64,000 bases of DNA from Microbacterium invictum. GTDB lineage: Bacteria; Actinomycetota; Actinomycetes; Actinomycetales; Microbacteriaceae. Shown here piece after piece: positions 55,511 through 64,000 of this stretch. The stretch covers positions 248,001 through 312,000 of the forward strand of contig NZ_JACIFH010000001.1 of assembly GCF_014197265.1 (NCBI RefSeq), in the 5' to 3' direction. Below the pieces are notes generated by a model, which was not told the origin of the DNA, ran no database searches, and saw only the letters and a list, made by a program, of their open reading frames with translations. Each line of letters opens with the position of its first letter. The first letter of the stretch is position 1. A program made the translations under genes and the position numbers.

Positions 55511-55598
55511 CGCCCGCGGCGGGTTGAGCAGTCGGTTCGTGTCAGCGCCGGGGGAGACACCCGCCGCAAGTGACTGCGGAACGGGTGCACCGCCCGTG

Positions 55599-57242
55599 TC
55601 AGGCGGCGCGCAGTCCGTCGGCGTCGAGGATCGTGTAGCTGTAGCCCTGCTCGGCGAGGAAGCGCTGCCGGTTCTGGGCGAAGTCCTGGTCGACGGTGTC
55701 GCGGGCGATGAGCGTGTAGAAGCTGGCCGTGTGGCCGCTCGTCTTCGGGCGCAGCAGCCGGCCGAGGCGCTGCGCCTCTTCCTGCCGTGAGCCGAACGAG
55801 CCCGACACCTGGATCGCGACGGACGCCTCGGGCAGGTCGATCGAGAAGTTCGCGACCTTCGAGACGACCAGCACCGGCACCGTGCCCTCGCGGAACGCGC
55901 CGTACAGCTGTTCGCGCTCGTCGACGGGCGTGGCACCGGTGATCTTCGGCGCGCCGAGCGCCTCGGCGAGCACGTCGATCTGGTCGAGGTACTGGCCGAT
56001 CACCAGGATCTGCTCGCCGGCGTGGCGTTCGACCAGGTCGCGGACGACGCCGATCTTCGCGTGCGCGGTCGAGGCGAGCCGGTAGCGTTCGTCATCCGCG
56101 GCGGCGGCGTATTCCAGGCGGTCGGATGCCGGAAGGTCGACCCGCACTTCGTAGCAGACCGCGGGGGAGATGAAACCCTGAGCCTCGATCTCCTTCCACG
56201 GGGCATCGAACCGCTTGGGGCCGATGAGGCTGAACACATCGCCTTCGCGGCCGTCCTCGCGCACGAGCGTCGCGGTCAGTCCGAGGCGGCGGCGGGCCTG
56301 GAGGTCGGCGGTCAGCTTGAACACCGGAGCGGGCAGCAGGTGGACCTCGTCGTAGACGATGAGCCCCCAGTCGAGGGCGTCGAGCAGCGCGAGGTGCGCG
56401 TACTGGCCCTTCCGCTTCGCGGTGAGGATCTGGTAGGTCGCGATGGTGACCGGCTTGACCTCTTTGGACTGGCCGGAGTACTCGCCGATCTCGTCGGCTG
56501 TGAGCGAGGTGCGCTTGAGCAGCTCGTCGCGCCACTGCCGGGCGCTGACCGTGTTGGTCACGAGGATCAGGGTCGTGGTTTTGGTGTCGGCCATGGCGGC
56601 GGCGCCGACGAGCGTCTTGCCGGCGCCGCAGGGGAGCACCACGACGCCCGAGCCGCCCTCGGTGAAGATGTCGACGGCCTTGCGCTGGTAGGGCCGCAGC
56701 GTCCAGCCGTCTTCGTGCAGGTCGATCTCGTGCGGCGTGCCCGGCGTGAAGCCGGCGTGGTCTTCGGCGGGCCATCCGATCTTGAGCAGCTCCTGCTTGA
56801 TCTGGCCGCGCGCCCACGCGTCGATGACGTACGTGTCGGGGGCGGGGTGGCCGATCAGCAGCGGCTGGATCCGCTTGTTCTTGGCGACTTCGGTGAGCAC
56901 CGCGGCATCCATCGATCGAAGGATCAGCGTGCCCTCGTCGTCGCGCTCGATGACGAGCCGGCCGTACCGCCCCACCGTCTCGCGGATGTCCATCGCCACC
57001 GACGGCGGCACCGGGAAGCGGGTCCAGCGCTCGAGGGTGGCGAGCATGTCCTCGGCCTCGTGGCCGGCGGCACGGGCATTCCACAGGCCCAGCCGGGTGA
57101 TCCGGTAGGTGTGGATGTGCTCGGGCGCGCGTTCGAGTTCGGCGAAGATCGCGAGCTCGTGGCGGGCGTCCTCGGCCTGCGGGTGCGCGACTTCGAGGAG
57201 GACCGTGCGGTCGCTTTGAACGATGAGGGGGCCGTCAGCCAT
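55599..57242 (-). CDS. xpb: XPB/Rad25-type DNA helicase
   Basis: 547-aa superfamily 2 helicase. Walker A VVLPCGAGKT, DEVH box (VYDEVHLL), LTATLVREDG, and a C-terminal RecA fold with QEEAQRLGRLLRP. The N-terminal 190 residues form the damage-recognition-like domain (PLIVQSDRTVLLEV, YRITRLGLWNARA). In actinobacteria XPB is thought to act in DNA repair. ATG 57242 is the start; the frame stays open through the upstream repeats without meaning. It lies downstream of its likely partner gene. Confidence 0.93.
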   Translation of the reverse strand: MADGPLIVQSDRTVLLEVAHPQAEDARHELAIFAELERAPEHIHTYRITRLGLWNARAAGHEAEDMLATLERWTRFPVPPSVAMDIRETVGRYGRLVIERDDEGTLILRSMDAAVLTEVAKNKRIQPLLIGHPAPDTYVIDAWARGQIKQELLKIGWPAEDHAGFTPGTPHEIDLHEDGWTLRPYQRKAVDIFTEGGSGVVVLPCGAGKTLVGAAAMADTKTTTLILVTNTVSARQWRDELLKRTSLTADEIGEYSGQSKEVKPVTIATYQILTAKRKGQYAHLALLDALDWGLIVYDEVHLLPAPVFKLTADLQARRRLGLTATLVREDGREGDVFSLIGPKRFDAPWKEIEAQGFISPAVCYEVRVDLPASDRLEYAAAADDERYRLASTAHAKIGVVRDLVERHAGEQILVIGQYLDQIDVLAEALGAPKITGATPVDEREQLYGAFREGTVPVLVVSKVANFSIDLPEASVAIQVSGSFGSRQEEAQRLGRLLRPKTSGHTASFYTLIARDTVDQDFAQNRQRFLAEQGYSYTILDADGLRAA

Positions 57243-57300
57243 AGCGGTCCAGTCTACCGGGTCCGCCGGTGCCGGACGTGTCCCGCCTCGTCTCTTCGCG

Positions 57301-57510
57301 ACCTGGCCGGTCTCTTCGCGACCTGGCCGGTTCTCCCGCGACCTGGCCGGTCTCTTCGCGACCTGGCCGGTCTCTTCGCGACCTGGCCGGTTCTTCCGCG
57401 ACCTGGCCGGTCTCTTCGCGACCTGGCCGGTTCTCCCGCGACCTGGCCGGTTCTCCCGCGACCTGGCCGGTTCTGCCGCGACCTGGCCGGTTCTGCCGCG
57501 ACCTGGCCGG
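57301..57510 (-). repeat. 20-bp tandem repeat array, 10.5 copies
   Basis: ACCTGGCCGG recurs every 20 bp from 57301 to 57501. The intervening decamer is one of TCTCTTCGCG, TTCTCCCGCG, TTCTTCCGCG or TTCTGCCGCG. There are no unique spacers. The array fills the gap between the xpb start and the partner gene's stop, so it would lie in the xpb leader or promoter. Confidence 0.95.
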
Positions 57511-57655
57511 CCACCTCGCCGAGAGAGTGGCCACCTCGGCGCGGGAGTGGCCACCTCGACGAGAGGGAGAGAGTGGCCGCCTCGGCGCGGGAGTGGCCAC
57601 CTCGACGAGAGGGAGAAAGTGGCCACCTCGGCGCGGGAGTGGCCGCCTCGGCGCG
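57511..57655 (-). repeat. GTGGCC-type tandem repeat, 20/26-bp units
   Basis: A second array adjoins the first. Units begin GTGGCCACCTCG or GTGGCCGCCTCG and end either GCGCGGGA (20 bp) or ACGAGAGGGAGAGA/AA (26 bp), partly alternating, for about seven copies. It ends 9 bp before the stop of the upstream gene at 57665. Confidence 0.9.
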
Positions 57656-57664
57656 GGGGCGCAG

Positions 57665-59371
57665 TCAGGGGTGGCGGACCTGGACGATGCTCGAGATCGG
57701 CAGGGTGCGCTCCACGTCGACGGCCTTGTCGCGGCCGCGCAGCCGGCCGCCGCCGATGCCGGTGGCCTCGAGGGTGACCTCGCGGTCGCTGCCGTCGGGC
57801 ATGCGCACCACGATCATGATGACGGCGCGATCGCGGACAGCCTGGTCGAGTTCGCGCTCCAGCCATGCGGCGTCGGCGTCGTCCTCGTGGGCGGCGCGCA
57901 GCCGCGCGATCAGCGGCGCGTACACCGACGGTGCGTCGTCTGCAGGCGGCGCGGGGGCGATGCGGTGCCGGTCGAGACGGCGCGGCCGGCCGTCGGCGTC
58001 GACGGCGACGACCGGGTAGCGGGCGTCGGCGAGCATCCAGAACACGGTCTCGGGCGTGCTGCGGCTGGTGAGCGCGTCGCCGTCCGGCACGAGCCCGACC
58101 GGGCGCAGCGCCTGGTCGACGGAGACCGTGCGCAACAGCGCCTCGTCGTCGCTGGCGACGCGCGTGCGGCCCGTCCAGTCGGGTCCGACGCGGATGCTGC
58201 CGTGCCGCGCCGCGCTGCGTTCGATCTCGTACGCGAGCGGCTGCGGCACGCCGGTGAGCGAGAGTTCCTGCAGGAACTCGCGGAGCGAGTCGGCCGTCTC
58301 GCCGCCGGCGAGCGCCGCGTCGATCGACTCGGCCGTGAACCGGTACGTGGAGGCCTGTGCCCGCGACTCGCGGCGGGTCATCGACCGCAGGCGCATGTCC
58401 AGGCGCGGCGCGAGCGGACCGGGCGCGATGGCGGTCAGGTCGTTCTGCAGGTACACCCGGTCGACCTCGGGCGGCAGCAGGGCACGCAGCGCGTCGGCGT
58501 CGGCCTCGCCGCCGCGCGCGACGTCGGCCGCCCAGTGCGGCGGTGCGCCGTCGGGCCCGATCATGACCCACCGGCGCAGCAGCGCGCGCAGGTGCGCCGC
58601 CCGCTCCGGCCACGCCGGGTCGAACGGGTGGGCCGATGGCCAGTCGGCGGGATCGATCCAGCCTCCGTCAAGGGAGTGGATGCCGGGGGGCAATGCCTCG
58701 CGCAGGTGATCGGCCACGGTGCGCCAGCGGGACACCGTGTCAGAGATCAGCCAGTCGTACGCCGACTCGGTGACCAGCCAGGCGCGGTCGGCGCCGGCGA
58801 GCAGGCCCGCGATCTCGGCGATGGCGATCAGCTCGTCGGCCTCTGCGCCGTCGTTCGCGGCACCGGCATCCACGAGCCGGCGTCGATCGGTGGCGCCGAG
58901 GGCACCCGATCCGATGCGGCCCAGGGGTGTCGTGACGGTCAGCTGGAGGATGTCGGCCATCGCGGCGGTGGCGGAGAACACGCGTTCCGCGGCGGCTGCG
59001 TCGGACTCGGATGCGGCCGGGGAGGACTCGCCCGGCAGCTCGACGGGTTCGGGCCACGCCTCGACCACGGCGCGGAACGGGGTGCCGTCTTCGGCGACGA
59101 TTCCGCGATCGGCGAGGGCGGCCCGCAGCGGGCCCGCAGGGAGCGGCTCCGCGGTGTCGATCGCATGACGCAGCGCGCCGGCCTCGGCGGCGGTCAGCGC
59201 GGCGAATCCGCGATCGAGGAGCGGGGGCTGCAGCAGCGCGTCGGCGGCGTCGAAGTGATCGGACCAGGTGACGCTCGGTGCGACGCGGCGCTCGGCCAGC
59301 AGACGTCCCAGGGCAGCGTCGTCGAGTGCGGCCAGGCGGCTCGCGAGTGACCGGGCGTCGGTGGCGGCCAC
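57665..59371 (-). CDS. helicase-associated protein, XPB partner
   Basis: 568 aa. It matches the actinobacterial helicase-associated (Helicase_C_3) family found beside XPB: an N-terminal helical region (SLASRLAALDDAALGRLLAERR), an Ala/Glu-rich middle, a domain starting VDRVYLQNDLTAIAPGPLAP, and a WYL-like C-terminal strand set (PDGSDREVTLEATGI). It may target or regulate the helicase. GTG start 1 bp after the small membrane gene's stop, so it is operon-linked. Confidence 0.82.
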   Translation of the reverse strand: MAATDARSLASRLAALDDAALGRLLAERRVAPSVTWSDHFDAADALLQPPLLDRGFAALTAAEAGALRHAIDTAEPLPAGPLRAALADRGIVAEDGTPFRAVVEAWPEPVELPGESSPAASESDAAAAERVFSATAAMADILQLTVTTPLGRIGSGALGATDRRRLVDAGAANDGAEADELIAIAEIAGLLAGADRAWLVTESAYDWLISDTVSRWRTVADHLREALPPGIHSLDGGWIDPADWPSAHPFDPAWPERAAHLRALLRRWVMIGPDGAPPHWAADVARGGEADADALRALLPPEVDRVYLQNDLTAIAPGPLAPRLDMRLRSMTRRESRAQASTYRFTAESIDAALAGGETADSLREFLQELSLTGVPQPLAYEIERSAARHGSIRVGPDWTGRTRVASDDEALLRTVSVDQALRPVGLVPDGDALTSRSTPETVFWMLADARYPVVAVDADGRPRRLDRHRIAPAPPADDAPSVYAPLIARLRAAHEDDADAAWLERELDQAVRDRAVIMIVVRMPDGSDREVTLEATGIGGGRLRGRDKAVDVERTLPISSIVQVRHP

Positions 59372-59372
59372 G

Positions 59373-59648
59373 TCAGCGACCCTTGTTGGCTCGCGCCTTC
59401 CGCACGAAAGTAGAGATCAGCACGATCATCAGCGAGATGAACCCGGCGATGGGCGCGATGTACACGACCGTGCCGATGACCGGCCACAGGCCCTCACCGA
59501 AGTCCGCGTGCTCCATGCCGGCGGCCCCGCCGATGAAGATCGCAGCGAAGCACACGATCGACAGGACCATGAGTCCCAGTGCTGTCGCAGCGAGGATTCG
59601 GTCGACGCGTCGGACGGGGAGCTGCTCACCCGCTGCCTGCTTGCTCAT
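59373..59648 (-). CDS. small two-TM membrane protein
   Basis: 91 aa. TM helices at about 18-40 and 55-80, Lys/Arg-rich end (FVRKARANKGR). On the coding strand TAGGCT lies 7 nt before ATG 59648 (59656-59661), so it is probably leaderless and the first gene of the helicase operon. No family recognised. Confidence 0.75.
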   Translation of the reverse strand: MSKQAAGEQLPVRRVDRILAATALGLMVLSIVCFAAIFIGGAAGMEHADFGEGLWPVIGTVVYIAPIAGFISLMIVLISTFVRKARANKGR

Positions 59649-59752
59649 CAGCCTCAGCCTACTGCGTCCGGGGCGTGCCCTAGGCTGTATGAGGGGCTGT
59701 TCGGTCCCGGTTCCACAGCGCCCGAACACGGGTTTCATGCAGCGAGGTTGAG

Positions 59753-60136
59753 ATGCCCACCGGCAAGGTCAGGTTCTACGACGACGAGAAGGGTTTCGGC
59801 TTCATCACGGGAGATGACGGCCAGGACGTCTTCCTGCACGCCACCGCCCTTCCGGCCGGCACCACGTCGGTCAAGGCCGGCACGCGACTCGAGTTCGGCG
59901 TCGCCGACGGGCGCCGCGGACTTCAGGCGCTCTCGGTGCGGGTGCTCGATGCTCCCGTGAGCCTCGCGAAGAAGACGCGCATGAAGGCCGACGACATGGC
60001 CGTGGTGGTCGAAGACCTCGTGAAGCTCCTCGACGGTCTCGGCGGTGACCTGCGTCACGGTCGCTACCCGAGCGCCACCCAGGGCAAGAAGGTCGCCGCC
60101 ATCCTGCGCAAGGTAGCCGATGACCTCGAAGCCTGA
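59753..60136 (+). CDS. cold-shock domain protein with C-terminal extension
   Basis: 127 aa. The OB-fold cold-shock domain has RNP motifs KGFGFI and DVFLHA (residues about 14-30). About 60 extra helical residues follow (KADDMAVVVEDLVKLLDGL), longer than a standard 67-aa CspA. -10 TAGGCT at 59681-59686 gives a leader of about 60 nt. GAGGTTGAG precedes the ATG. It overlaps the next gene by 17 bp. Confidence 0.9.
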   Translation: MPTGKVRFYDDEKGFGFITGDDGQDVFLHATALPAGTTSVKAGTRLEFGVADGRRGLQALSVRVLDAPVSLAKKTRMKADDMAVVVEDLVKLLDGLGGDLRHGRYPSATQGKKVAAILRKVADDLEA

Positions 60137-61043
60137 GTCGTCCGAGACGCCCGAGCCCGGCGTGACGCCGGAGTCGGCCGCCACACCTGAGTCGGCCGAC
60201 TCCGGTGTGACGCCCGAGGCCGCGGACGTCGTCGAGGCTGCCGAAGCCGTCGAGGCTGCGGACGTCGTCGAGCCGGCCAACGCGGTCGAGCCGCCCCAGA
60301 CCCCGATACCCGCGGATGAGCGGCTGCTGAGCGCGCACGATCTCGCGCGCGCGGCGCTGCACGAGGTGACCGCCTCCACGACCGTCGGCGACCCCGTCGG
60401 CTACACCCTCGAAGACGACGGCGTCGTCTCGCTGCGGTTCCACAACACGATGGACGGCTATCCGGGCTGGTTCTGGACCGTCAGCGTCGCCGTCGTGGAA
60501 GACGCCGAGCCCACCGTGCTCGAGGTCGAGCTGCTGCCCGGAGACGACGCGCTGCTCGCCCCCGAGTGGGTGCCGTGGGCCGTGCGCCTCGCCGACTACC
60601 AGGCGGCTCAGGCCGCGCAGGCCGAGGCTGCGGGCGCCGATGAGGACGAGCATGGGGATGAGGACGACTCCGACGAACTCGACGATCTCGACGACTTGGA
60701 TGCCGTGGACTTCGACGAAGACGGATCTTCCATCCTGCACGCCGGCGACCTCGACGGCGTCGACATCGACGCGCTCGACGAGGACGCCGACGACGATGAG
60801 GATGACGAAGACTCTGACTCCGACGAGGACGAGGACGACGACGAGGACGACGACGACGAGGACGAGGACGACTCTGGCGACGACAAGGATGACGACTCTG
60901 ACGAGTCTGACGCCGACGACTCCGACGCCGACGCTGACGCCGACGACTCCGACGCCTCAGACTCCGACTCTGCCGACGCCGATTCCAGCTCTCGCTCCGA
61001 ATCCCGGAAACGGGGACGAGGCTTCTGGCGTCGAGGCCGCTGA
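60120..61043 (+). CDS. DUF3027 protein with long acidic tail
   Basis: 307 aa. A Pro/Ala/Glu-rich N-terminus, the DUF3027 core (about 70-165: DPVGYTLEDDG, GYPGWFWTVSVAVVE, LLPGDDALLAPEWVPW), then more than 100 residues almost wholly Asp/Glu/Ser, ending in a basic RKRGRGFWRRGR. Its start lies inside the cold-shock gene, so the two are translated together. The acidic tail may mimic nucleic acid or bind basic RNA-binding proteins; function is not known. Confidence 0.82.
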   Translation: MTSKPESSETPEPGVTPESAATPESADSGVTPEAADVVEAAEAVEAADVVEPANAVEPPQTPIPADERLLSAHDLARAALHEVTASTTVGDPVGYTLEDDGVVSLRFHNTMDGYPGWFWTVSVAVVEDAEPTVLEVELLPGDDALLAPEWVPWAVRLADYQAAQAAQAEAAGADEDEHGDEDDSDELDDLDDLDAVDFDEDGSSILHAGDLDGVDIDALDEDADDDEDDEDSDSDEDEDDDEDDDDEDEDDSGDDKDDDSDESDADDSDADADADDSDASDSDSADADSSSRSESRKRGRGFWRRGR

Positions 61044-61064
61044 CCCGACGCGCACGCCGGGGGG

Positions 61065-61348
61065 CTGAGCACAGTTGGCGCTTGCGCCGGGTATGTCGCA
61101 GTCGTTCCGCGTCTTAGCGCCAACTCAGGCATTGGGGGCTGAGCAAAGTTGGCGCTTGCGCCGGGTATGTCGCGGTCGTTCTGCGTCTTAGCGCCAACTC
61201 AGGCATTGGGGGCTGAGTAAAGTTGGCGCTTGCGCCGGGTGTGTCGCAGTCGTTCTGCGTCTTAGCGCCAACTCAGGCACTGGGGGCTGAGCAAAGTTGG
61301 CGCTTGCGCCGGGTATGCGCGTCGATTTCCGGCGCAAGCGCCAACTCA
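61065..61348 (+). repeat. 74-bp palindromic repeat array, 4 copies
   Basis: Units start at 61065, 61139, 61213 and 61287. Units 1-3 are almost identical and each holds AGTTGGCGCT and AGCGCCAACT about 33 bp apart (first pair 61073-61082 and 61116-61125). Unit 4 is shorter, with a 15-bp perfect stem (61296-61310 with 61331-61345). The array resembles REP/BIME extragenic palindromes. The 374-bp gap from 61044 to 61417 holds nothing else recognised. Confidence 0.93.
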
Positions 61349-61417
61349 AGCCCTGGGCGGCGAGAGCCGCCGGCGCGGGCTCAGCCTTCGTCCCCGGGGC
61401 TTGGCCAAGGGCGCACC

Positions 61418-61576
61418 CGGGCGGCATCGGCGAGCATCCTCGCGGTCATGGACGGACTGCAGGTGCAGTGGCTGCTCGACCCCACCGCCGTCGACCTCGG
61501 GCGATCGAGTCAGCTCGCGATCGAGGCCATCCTCGCCGCCGTCCTCGACCCGCGGCCGTCAGCCCTGACGGAGTGA
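61418..61576 (+). pseudogene. 3' remnant of a TetR-family gene
   Basis: The last 50 or so codons read SILAVMDGLQVQWLLDPTAVDL, then a final helix LAIEAILAAVLD and a stop at 61574-61576. This is the typical end of a TetR regulator's ligand domain. The HTH and most of the protein are missing; upstream sequence is the 74-bp repeat array. Convergent with serC, 1 bp apart. Confidence 0.7.
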
Positions 61577-61577
61577 G

Positions 61578-62705
<1,128 letters not shown>

Positions 62706-62794
62706 CTAGGACGCTGGGCTCCGGCATCCCGATCCCGTGACAGGGGGAGCCGATAGGCTGGGGGAGCATCATTCCCCGCGCGTAGAGGCCAGAC

Positions 62795-63502
62795 ATGACC
62801 GACTTGATCGACACCACCGAGATGTACCTGCGCACGATCCTCGAGCTCGAGGAGGAGGACATCACGCCGCTGCGCGCCCGCATCTCGGAACGCCTGGGCC
62901 ACTCCGGCCCGACCGTCTCGCAGACGATCGGGCGCATGGAGCGCGACGGGCTAGTCGTGGTCAGCGAAGATCGCACGCTGGAGCTGACGGATGCCGGCAG
63001 GCAGAAGGCCGTGGACGTGATGCGCAAGCACCGTCTCGCGGAGCGGCTGCTCAGCGACGTCATCGGCCTCGACTGGGCCTATGTCCACGAAGAGGCGTGC
63101 CGGTGGGAGCACGTGATGAGCGAACTGGTCGAGCGCCGCCTGCTCGAGCTGCTCGACCACCCGACCGAGTCGCCCTACGGCAACCCGATCCCCGGTCTCG
63201 ACCAGCTCGGCGATGTGCCGGCCCGGACGTTCGACGAGGGCGTCGTAGGCCTGGTCCGTGCGCTCAACGAGGCGGGCGGTCCCATCACCGGCACCGTGCG
63301 CCGGCTCGCCGAGCCCGTGCAGGTCGAGCCCGAGCTGCTCACCCAGCTGCGCGCTGCGGGGGTCGTTCCGGGGGCTGCCGGAGGCTTCCGGTTCAGCGAG
63401 GGATACGTGCTGGTGCAGATGGACGGCAACGAGGAAGCGCTCGAGCTTCCGGTCGAGGTCGCCGCGCACCTCTTCCTCGTCGACGCCCGCGAGCGCGTCT
63501 GA
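62795..63502 (+). CDS. dtxR: DtxR/IdeR iron-dependent repressor
   Basis: Fe(II)-activated repressor of iron uptake genes. The protein is 235 aa. DNA-binding helix SGPTVSQTIGRMERDG. Both metal sites are intact: Met10, Cys102, Glu105 and His106 (ACRWEHVMS), and His79, Glu83 and His98. A C-terminal SH3-like domain follows residue 150. A TAGGCT hexamer at 62753-62758 gives a short leader. Confidence 0.96.
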   Translation: MTDLIDTTEMYLRTILELEEEDITPLRARISERLGHSGPTVSQTIGRMERDGLVVVSEDRTLELTDAGRQKAVDVMRKHRLAERLLSDVIGLDWAYVHEEACRWEHVMSELVERRLLELLDHPTESPYGNPIPGLDQLGDVPARTFDEGVVGLVRALNEAGGPITGTVRRLAEPVQVEPELLTQLRAAGVVPGAAGGFRFSEGYVLVQMDGNEEALELPVEVAAHLFLVDARERV

Positions 63503-63720
63503 GCATCCCCTCCGAACACGCGGGCGGCGCCCGCCTAGCGTGACTTATTCGTTACTTTCGGGTAGCCTCGGAAAGTCCGAAGGCGAGAAGCCCGCCGCAG
63601 GACCGCCACCCGAGTTGCCTCACCGGTTCGTCACTCGCGTGGTGAAGCCCGTACATCTGTGCCCGACACCGAGTACGACGAACCAGTGCCCTCGGGCGCA
63701 GAGGCGCCGGAGGATCCAGT
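63503..63720 (+). promoter_or_regulatory. long structured leader of the last gene
   Basis: TAGCCT (about 63562-63567) would give a leader of about 150 nt before TTG 63721. It contains several short inverted repeats (CCGAAGGCGAGAAGCCCGCCG, CACTCGCGTGGTG). The conserved segments of the cyclic-di-AMP riboswitch were looked for and not found. It could be another leader-type control element. Confidence 0.4.
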
Positions 63721-64000
63721 TTGGCTGAAGAGACCGATTCGTCGATTGACGGACCCGAAACCGATACGACGAGTCTCACGCAACGCGACCGTGCGCGCCG
63801 TTTCACCGCGCGCCGCCCCGCTGCGAAGGCTCCCGCCCGTCGCTCGACCGCTGTGGCCACGAAGGCCGCGCGACCGTCGTCGCAGACCAAGCCGCACCCG
63901 GTGCGCAGCTTCTTGACGGTCGCCGCCGTCGCGGGCCTGGTCGCCACCGTCGCGATCCCCGCAGTCGTCTCCGCCGACCGCAGCGCCTCGGCCGACGCCG
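63721..64000 (+). CDS. exported or membrane-anchored protein, 3' end outside window
   Basis: 93 codons from TTG 63721 with GGAGGA 6 nt upstream. Acidic first 20 residues, then a basic stretch (RARRFTARRPAAKAPARR), then a hydrophobic signal-anchor (FLTVAAVAGLVATVAIPAVV) and SADRSASADA. This N-terminus fits an exported wall-active protein such as an NlpC/P60 or M23 peptidase, but the catalytic part is beyond the window. Confidence 0.7.
   Translation, partial: MAEETDSSIDGPETDTTSLTQRDRARRFTARRPAAKAPARRSTAVATKAARPSSQTKPHPVRSFLTVAAVAGLVATVAIPAVVSADRSASADA

Noticed and set aside
57301..57655. CRISPR array
   Set aside because: Repeats are directly adjacent with no unique spacers, and no cas genes are present.
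61065..61348. CRISPR or insertion sequence
   Set aside because: 74-bp units repeat without variable spacers, and there is no transposase frame; palindromic REP-like repeats fit better.
63503..63720. Cyclic-di-AMP riboswitch before the exported protein
   Set aside because: The conserved GGGGTGAAT and CCGTCAGCTAAC-type segments are absent.

Overview
The window is about 70% GC and densely coded. It looks like a chromosome segment of a high-GC actinobacterium of the family Microbacteriaceae, most likely Microbacterium or a close relative. The basis is the gene neighbourhoods (senX3-regX3 with phoU, carD-ispDF-cysS-rlmB, ppk-mutT1, pstSCAB, DtxR with M10/H79/E83/H98/C102/E105/H106) and the protein types (GlnR, CarD, XPB helicase, DUF3027, DUF3263, DUF4032, WXG100). 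No integrase, intact insertion sequence, CRISPR array or rRNA operon was seen. Three tRNA genes are present: Thr-CGU, Lys-UUU on the minus strand, and Thr-UGU.

Layout. 1-5.7 kb: topA (cut at the window edge), tmk, holB and a secreted TAP-like hydrolase. 5.8-13.0 kb: tRNA-Thr, a NagE-type PTS permease, an MMPL transporter, nicotinamidase, then a scar-like segment (tRNA-Lys plus an eroded HNH gene) and two conserved hypotheticals. 13.1-28.9 kb: a phosphate and nitrogen block. It holds pstSCAB, ppk with a Nudix/phosphatase gene, glnR, phoU and senX3-regX3, with candidate PHO boxes (11-bp direct repeats) before pstS, ppk and phoU. 29-36.8 kb: carD, fused ispDF, cysS, rlmB and a DUF4032 kinase-like gene. 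36.9-44.5 kb: an orphan sugar-ABC ATPase, a thioredoxin-fold protein without CXXC, tRNA-Thr next to an arsC remnant, transporters, msrB, and a run of DUF genes. 44.5-49.1 kb: groL under CIRCE control, an orphan WXG100 protein and a two-component pair. 49.2-55.5 kb: a cysteine-containing HTH regulator divergent from a pterin operon (folE, FAD reductase, FolP2-type protein, RibD_C reductase), a CPBP protease, and a TetR-controlled membrane protein. 55.6-61.6 kb: an XPB helicase with its partner protein around a tandem-repeat array, then a cold-shock/DUF3027 pair and a palindromic 74-bp repeat array abutting a tetR remnant. 61.6-64 kb: serC, dtxR and the start of an exported protein.

Two genome-wide habits stand out. 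Many genes have a TAnnnT hexamer 6-8 nt before the start codon, consistent with leaderless transcription, and this was used to choose starts. The heptamer GGATGCC/GGCATCC is also strikingly frequent on both strands. The best candidates for undescribed biology are the FolP2-type pterin operon, the repeat arrays next to xpb and at 61 kb, and the unidentified structured element at 13.1 kb.
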